Shown here: positions 59,602 through 64,000 of the stretch, in pieces
Numbering within the stretch: position 1 is the stretch's first letter
Layout of the letters: each line of letters starts with the position of its first letter
Origin: Acinetobacter calcoaceticus
GTDB lineage: Bacteria > Pseudomonadota > Gammaproteobacteria > Pseudomonadales > Moraxellaceae
DNA: 64,000 nt
Direction: 5' to 3'
NCBI RefSeq assembly: GCF_004345325.1
Contig: NZ_SLVJ01000001.1
Location: 372,001 to 436,000, forward strand
Made by a program: the position numbers and the translations under genes
Notes under the pieces: model-generated
The model's input: the letters and a program-made list of their open reading frames with translations, nothing else
Databases searched by the model: none
Told to the model about the DNA's origin: nothing

Positions 59602-60126
59602 TTATTTAGCAGCTTCGATTGATTTTAAAATTTCAGCTTTAGCTGATTCTGAACCTTCCCAGCCAGTCAACTTAACCCATTTTCCTGGCTCAAGATCTTT
59701 GTAATGCTGGAAGAAGTGCTCAACTTGTTGAATCAATAAAGGTGGAAGATCAGTATATTCTTTCACATCTTTATATAACGGGCTGAGTTTTTCATGGGGT
59801 ACTGCGATCAATTTCGCATCAATACCACCGTCATCTTCCATGTTCAATTTACCGACAGGGCGGCAACGAATCACAGAACCAGGAACCACTGGATGCGGTG
59901 TTACCACGAGTACGTCTAGCGGATCACCATCTTCAGACAACGTATTTGGTACATAACCATAGTTCGCTGGATAGAACATCGCTGTACCCATGAAACGGTC
60001 AACAAATAAAGCATCTGAATCTTTATCGATTTCATATTTGATTGGAGCAGCGTTAGCAGCGATTTCAATGATGACAAAGATATCGTTTGGTGCATCTTTA
60101 CCAGGAGGAATATTGTTGTAACTCAT
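59602..60126 (-). CDS. ppa: Inorganic pyrophosphatase
   Basis: Cytosolic family I enzyme that hydrolyses pyrophosphate. The 174-aa length is typical. The signature DGDPLDVLV lies near residue 68. ARG/Lys catalytic residues ([26 protein letters not shown]) are visible. The start has no obvious Shine-Dalgarno but the N-terminus [16 protein letters not shown] is family-like. Single gene with terminator on the left. Confidence 0.97.
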   Translation of the reverse strand: MSYNNIPPGKDAPNDIFVIIEIAANAAPIKYEIDKDSDALFVDRFMGTAMFYPANYGYVPNTLSEDGDPLDVLVVTPHPVVPGSVIRCRPVGKLNMEDDGGIDAKLIAVPHEKLSPLYKDVKEYTDLPPLLIQQVEHFFQHYKDLEPGKWVKLTGWEGSESAKAEILKSIEAAK

Positions 60127-60252
60127 AACAAACTCTTTTAAAGCTCAGGTTGTATGGAAAATCTCGGCAATTATAACGCTTTATTGCCTAAACTGTTTTC
60201 AATTATACAATTTGCATCATCAATTTAATGGATTAACCCGCTGAAATGCGCG

Positions 60253-60651
60253 TTAGATCATACGCACAATCATCACCAACAACAAGATTGGGCAGGCCAT
60301 CGATAAAAACCAAATCACCGATCTTAAGGTCGATAAGTTGGCTAAATAACACATCCCATAAATAATCCGTAGGATGATATAGGCTCCACCGAGCATCATG
60401 GTGAGATACTGAGGCACCACCATATACTCTGCCATGAGAATGGCTGCGATAAACAGCGGCAAACTCTCAAAACTATTTTGTTGTGCTGCATGCGCACGTG
60501 CAGCGAGACCTGAAGTTTTGGCTAAAAACTCACGCGGATTTTGATTGTCTTTGGCATTAAAGCCACCTACTGCTTTGGCAATAATTGTAAATATATAAGG
60601 GAGTAAGCATGCAATGAGAATCAGATAAACGATGCCATCTATACCATACAT
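60253..60651 (-). CDS. MAPEG family membrane protein
   Basis: A 132-aa membrane protein with four hydrophobic segments and the MAPEG (membrane-associated eicosanoid/glutathione) pattern: ARAHAAQQNSFESLPLF near residue 52 and RIIYGMCYLANLSTLRS near 95. Such bacterial members have no confirmed substrate. Single gene, apparently with its own promoter upstream of the ATG; not further resolvable. Confidence 0.88.
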   Translation of the reverse strand: MYGIDGIVYLILIACLLPYIFTIIAKAVGGFNAKDNQNPREFLAKTSGLAARAHAAQQNSFESLPLFIAAILMAEYMVVPQYLTMMLGGAYIILRIIYGMCYLANLSTLRSVIWFLSMACPILLLVMIVRMI

Positions 60652-60757
60652 GAATTTGTTCTCATGAAATATTTAGGTGGACTATCATAACACGGTGTTT
60701 AACTGATAAATTTCGTTAAATACTCAGTTTTGGTAAATTGCAAACAATGGAGCAGAC

Positions 60758-61144
60758 ATGATCAATCCGGATCAAAAAAAGATGTTCGATGTACTGGCCC
60801 TACAGCGTCAACAGCAAAAATCCGTCGACCGTATATTAAAAATCGTGCTACCGATTACTGCGCTATTAATCAGTACCATCTGTGCCAATTGGACCTTGCC
60901 TTCAACGGTGGGGACCTTTGTAGCCTTGGTGATCGCCTTTTATGCTGTGGGTATATGGCGGCAAAATCTCTATCTTTGGCTCGGTCTGGTCACGCTATAT
61001 TGCCTGATTGATATCTACTTGACCTTTCAGGGTGCGATTCCAATACAAGCATTTGGTCGGCAAGCGGGGACCATGTTGACCTTTACCGGTATCCTCGGTA
61101 TAGGCAGACCCTATATTGATCGTTGGATGATGAAATCAGTCTAG
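60758..61144 (+). CDS. Hypothetical membrane protein
   Basis: A 128-aa protein with a charged N-terminus (MINPDQKKMFDVLAL) and probably four hydrophobic stretches (IVLPITALLISTI, GTFVALVIAFYAVGIW, LYLWLGLVTLYCLI, AGTMLTFTGILGI). No recognised domain. The ATG has GGAG at 5 nt. It is a lone plus-strand gene between two minus-strand genes and ends at a strong terminator. Related proteins are expected only in the genus. Confidence 0.75.
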   Translation: MINPDQKKMFDVLALQRQQQKSVDRILKIVLPITALLISTICANWTLPSTVGTFVALVIAFYAVGIWRQNLYLWLGLVTLYCLIDIYLTFQGAIPIQAFGRQAGTMLTFTGILGIGRPYIDRWMMKSV

Positions 61145-61185
61145 GACTCAGCCATAGCATAGAATAATCCAGCCTATACCCAGCT

Positions 61186-61213
61186 AAAAAAAGCGCCTTA
61201 AGGCGCTTTTTTT
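61186..61213. terminator. Bidirectional terminator between hypothetical gene and fadD
   Basis: AAGCGCCT / AGGCGCTT 8-bp stem with a 2-nt loop, flanked by A and T runs. Confidence 0.9.
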
Positions 61214-61228
61214 AAACTGATCTAGCGA

Positions 61229-62902
61229 TTACTTACGCAAATCTTTACGTAGGATTTTACCCACATTTGATTTTGGTAATTCATCCATAAACTCAACATA
61301 ACGTGGACGTTTATAACCCGTTAAGTTTTCTTTGGCATAAGCCAAAACTTCTTCGGTGGTCAAGGATGGATCTTTTTTCACCACAAACAATTTAGGTACT
61401 TCACCAGATTTCTCATCTGGTACACCGATTGCAGCAACTTCCAATACTTTCGGATGGGTCGCAACCACTTCTTCAATTTCAGAAGGATAAACGTTGAAAC
61501 CAGACACCAAAATCATGTCTTTTTTACGATCAACAATCTTGGTATAACCACGACTGTCCATGACACCGATGTCACCAGTACGGAAGAAGCCATCTTTGGT
61601 CATGACTTTTTCAGTTTCGTCAGGACGATTCCAATAGCCTTTCATGACCTGTGGACCACGGATCGAAATCTCGCCTTGTTCACCGATCGGCATATGGTTG
61701 CCATCATCATCCAATATTGCAATATCGGTTAATGGTAAAGGTAGACCGATGGTGCCAGTGTACTCTTCAGATCTAGGCGGATTCACAGTAGCTACAGGTG
61801 AGGTTTCAGATAAGCCATAACCTTCAATGATGTTACTACCAGTAATTTTCTTCCATGCTTCAGCTGTCGATGACATCACTGCCATACCACCGCCCATGGC
61901 AATTTTCAATTTGCTGTGATCAAGTTGTTTAAATTCTTCGTTATGTACCAAAGCATTAAACAAGGTATTCACTGCAGGGAAGAAGGTTGGTTGGTGCTTA
62001 CGCAGATCTTTGATCACTGCAGGTAAGTCACGTGGATTCGGAATCAGGACGTTGGCCTGACCCTTATACATGCCATACAGTGCACAGACCATAAATGCAA
62101 AAATATGATACAGCGGCAAGGCACAGAAGATACGGTCATCTTTATCGCCATCCCCTGCTCCAAATTTGCTTTGGAAGATCGCATCACATTGCATCATATT
62201 GGCAACGAGGTTGCGATGAGTGAGCTCAGCCCCCTTAGATACGCCAGTGGTGCCACCGGTATATTGCAATAGTGCGGTATCACTCAAGGTCAATTGTGGA
62301 CGTTTATAATTGTTTGGATTGCCCTTGGCAATCGCTGCATTAAAACTGATATGGCCCGGAATATCCCAAGCTGGAATTTGTTTGCGAACTTTACGTAAAA
62401 CAAAGTTTACCAAAGTCCCTTTTAAAGTCCCCAGCATGTCACCTACAGACGCAACCACCACATGTTTAACCGGTGTTTTGCCCAATATAGATTGGTAAAC
62501 AGAGGCAAAGTTTTCAATGATCACCAGCACTTCTGCGCCAGAATCATTGAGTTGATGCTCAAGTTCACGTGCGGTGTAAAGCGGATTGACATTGACCAAT
62601 ATCAATCCAGCCCGAAACACAGCCAGTGCCACGACTGGATACTGTAAAACGTTTGGCATCATGACCGCGACACGCGTCCCTTTTGCCAAACCTAAACTTT
62701 GCAGGTAAGCAGCAAACTTGCGACTTGCGACTTCTAGTTCACTGAAAGTCATGACTTTATCCATAAAGATAAAGGCTTCACGTGAACCAAATTTCTGGAA
62801 ATTACGTTCGATCACATCTACGAGCGACGTATTTTCAGATGGCAATTCTACTGTTTCTGGAATCCCAGTTTTTTGGTATTCAGCGAACCAAATTTTTTCC
62901 AT
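61229..62902 (-). CDS. fadD: Long-chain-fatty-acid-CoA ligase
   Basis: Activates fatty acids to acyl-CoA for beta-oxidation. The 557-aa protein shows AMP-binding motif YTGGTTGVSKGAEL near residue 215, the mid-domain GYGLSETSP, RTGDIGVMDSRGYTKIVDRKKD and the C-terminal catalytic Lys in LPKSNVGKILRKDL. Membrane-associated. Substrate length inferred from family only. Starts at ATG, 154 bases after the parC stop. Confidence 0.95.
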   Translation of the reverse strand: MEKIWFAEYQKTGIPETVELPSENTSLVDVIERNFQKFGSREAFIFMDKVMTFSELEVASRKFAAYLQSLGLAKGTRVAVMMPNVLQYPVVALAVFRAGLILVNVNPLYTARELEHQLNDSGAEVLVIIENFASVYQSILGKTPVKHVVVASVGDMLGTLKGTLVNFVLRKVRKQIPAWDIPGHISFNAAIAKGNPNNYKRPQLTLSDTALLQYTGGTTGVSKGAELTHRNLVANMMQCDAIFQSKFGAGDGDKDDRIFCALPLYHIFAFMVCALYGMYKGQANVLIPNPRDLPAVIKDLRKHQPTFFPAVNTLFNALVHNEEFKQLDHSKLKIAMGGGMAVMSSTAEAWKKITGSNIIEGYGLSETSPVATVNPPRSEEYTGTIGLPLPLTDIAILDDDGNHMPIGEQGEISIRGPQVMKGYWNRPDETEKVMTKDGFFRTGDIGVMDSRGYTKIVDRKKDMILVSGFNVYPSEIEEVVATHPKVLEVAAIGVPDEKSGEVPKLFVVKKDPSLTTEEVLAYAKENLTGYKRPRYVEFMDELPKSNVGKILRKDLRK

Positions 62903-63056
62903 AACGCCATACTCTCCAATCGGTAATCTTTAGTTTTTAAACTTTTTCTCAATATCAAGCATCGTTTTTTGGCTTCTTTGCGCTCAATCTCGTACCCAAT
63001 TTTTCATCAAAAGCATGAATACTCAATTGTTTATATCGTATAACGCAACATAGAAG

Positions 63057-64000
63057 CTAGTTTAAATTATGAATGAGCAGTCTACTTGCTTTTTGATATC
63101 CACGCGGCAATAGCTGGCCTTTGGCTGCTCGTTTTCCGACATATTTTTGTAAATCATCACCTTTTAGTTTTAATGTTTGTTGCCCTGCAAGCACTTGAAT
63201 TGTCTCATCAAGATTGAAAGGTAGCATGAACACTAACTGATCTTGTGAATCAAGTTGTATCAATTTATTACCCTTGCCCTTACTTAACACTGGAAGTTCA
63301 GCTAAATCCAAAACCAACAAGCGTCCAGTCGAAGTGAGTAATGCAAGATGAGTGGTGTTTTTCAGCTCACAAAGTGGCATCGCCTTGGCTTGATCGGATA
63401 GATTCAAGAAGGCCTTACCGGCTTTGGCATTGGTCTCCAAAGACTGTGCTTGGGTTTTGAAACCATAGCCTGCACTACTGACAGCAACGATTTCTGCAGC
63501 TTCTTCAGCAATCAGAACTTGTAAGAAGCTCACCCCACTTGCAGGTGAAATCCTCGAACTCAATGGCTCACCCAATCCACGCGCCGATGGCAAACTGTTA
63601 ATTGCCATGGCATAACTACGTCCAGTTTCATCAAGCACATAAACTTTTTGATTGGACTTACCTAGAGCATGGCTGAGGTATTGATCGCCAGCACGATAAT
63701 TCAGATTTGGTGCATCGACCTCATGCCCCTTGGCTGAACGAATCCAGCCCGCTTCGGACAATACCACGGTGACTGGTTCAGCAGGCATTAAATCTTGTTC
63801 ACGAATTGCAGTGGCTTCGGCACGTTGTACGATCGGGGAACGGCGGTCATCACCATAACGTTTAGCATCATCTTTTAATTCGCTAATGATCAGATGTTTT
63901 AAAGACTCAGGATTGCCCAATTGTTCACGGATGACAGCAGCACGTGCTTCGAGTTCTTCTTGCTCACGGCGGATTTCAAACTCTTCAAGTTTGGCCAAAT
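63057..64000 (-). CDS. parC: DNA topoisomerase IV subunit A (3' part)
   Basis: The last 314 codons of parC; the gene continues beyond the right edge. The visible part carries the end of the coiled-coil tower (LAKLEEFEIRREQEELEARAAVIREQL) and the C-terminal beta-propeller-like blades (SEAGWIRSAKGHEVDAP; TSTGRLLVLDLAELPVL). ParC rather than GyrA is inferred from the blade sequence and absence of the GyrA box. Stop at 63057-63059. The annotated TTG at 63998 is internal, not a start. Confidence 0.93.
   Translation of the reverse strand, partial: LAKLEEFEIRREQEELEARAAVIREQLGNPESLKHLIISELKDDAKRYGDDRRSPIVQRAEATAIREQDLMPAEPVTVVLSEAGWIRSAKGHEVDAPNLNYRAGDQYLSHALGKSNQKVYVLDETGRSYAMAINSLPSARGLGEPLSSRISPASGVSFLQVLIAEEAAEIVAVSSAGYGFKTQAQSLETNAKAGKAFLNLSDQAKAMPLCELKNTTHLALLTSTGRLLVLDLAELPVLSKGKGNKLIQLDSQDQLVFMLPFNLDETIQVLAGQQTLKLKGDDLQKYVGKRAAKGQLLPRGYQKASRLLIHNLN

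Overview
The window is ordinary core chromosome from a gammaproteobacterium of the Moraxellaceae, almost certainly an Acinetobacter. Evidence is the AT-rich, densely packed DNA, the gene order argH / algZ-algR-hemC-hemD-hemX-hemY shared with Pseudomonas, a separate gspN-gspC-gspD block, TorF- and OprD-type porins, and many proteins that read as Acinetobacter orthologues. The neighbourhood nrdR-ribD-methyltransferase-ribE ... pepA-holC / lptF-lptG ... gacA-pbpG matches the A. baumannii layout as I remember it. I see no insertion sequence, prophage, integron or CRISPR array, and comM (the usual AbaR island target) is intact.

Layout. 1-640: four-tRNA operon (Thr-Tyr-Gly-Thr, minus strand) that should lead into tuf just outside the window. 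632-8441 (minus): trpE, gph, an FHA membrane protein, gspN-C-D and an H-NS protein. 8563-15329 (minus): a thioesterase, then hemY-hemX-hemD-hemC and algR-algZ, with argH-yggX diverging on the plus strand. 17.5-25.2 kb: phoU (minus), a lipoprotein, a TPP riboswitch with thiC, nudF-cpdA and dksA-gluQ. 25.3-30.5 kb (minus): murD-ftsW, and feoA-feoB with a small Cys-rich membrane protein behind a Fur box. 30.6-35.1 kb (plus): xerD, dsbC, hom, thrC. 35.2-40.2 kb: pbpG, gacA, a degenerate PilR-like regulator and an S41 protease. 40.2-46.7 kb: gpmI, lptG-lptF, divergent pepA-holC and an unknown coiled-coil protein. 46.7-53.4 kb: a small orphan ORF behind a Pho-box-like triple repeat, dedA, the nrdR-ribD-methyltransferase-ribE operon, and amtB/glnK with a sigma-54-type promoter. 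53.6-64 kb: ubiK, comM, two TorF porins, OprD, ppa, a MAPEG protein, fadD and the 3' part of parC.

Functionally the region is housekeeping: aromatic, threonine, arginine, thiamine, riboflavin and haem biosynthesis, envelope assembly, iron(II), ammonium and phosphate homeostasis, and global regulators (H-NS, DksA, GacA, AlgZR, CpdA).

The observation most worth following is the PilR-like protein at 37573-39009. It keeps its ATPase and DNA-binding motifs but has lost the phospho-acceptor Asp, the conserved Thr and Lys of its receiver and the sigma-54 contact loop, and no PilS kinase gene lies beside it. Other leads are a triple Pho-box-like repeat before a 72-aa orphan ORF, a terminator with a C-rich loop that belongs to no gene (possible sRNA), several perfect inverted repeats in gaps, a possible Trp-containing leader peptide before trpE, and a DNA methyltransferase embedded in the riboflavin operon. 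Many start codons were reassigned from Shine-Dalgarno spacing and family N-termini; the reasons are given per gene.
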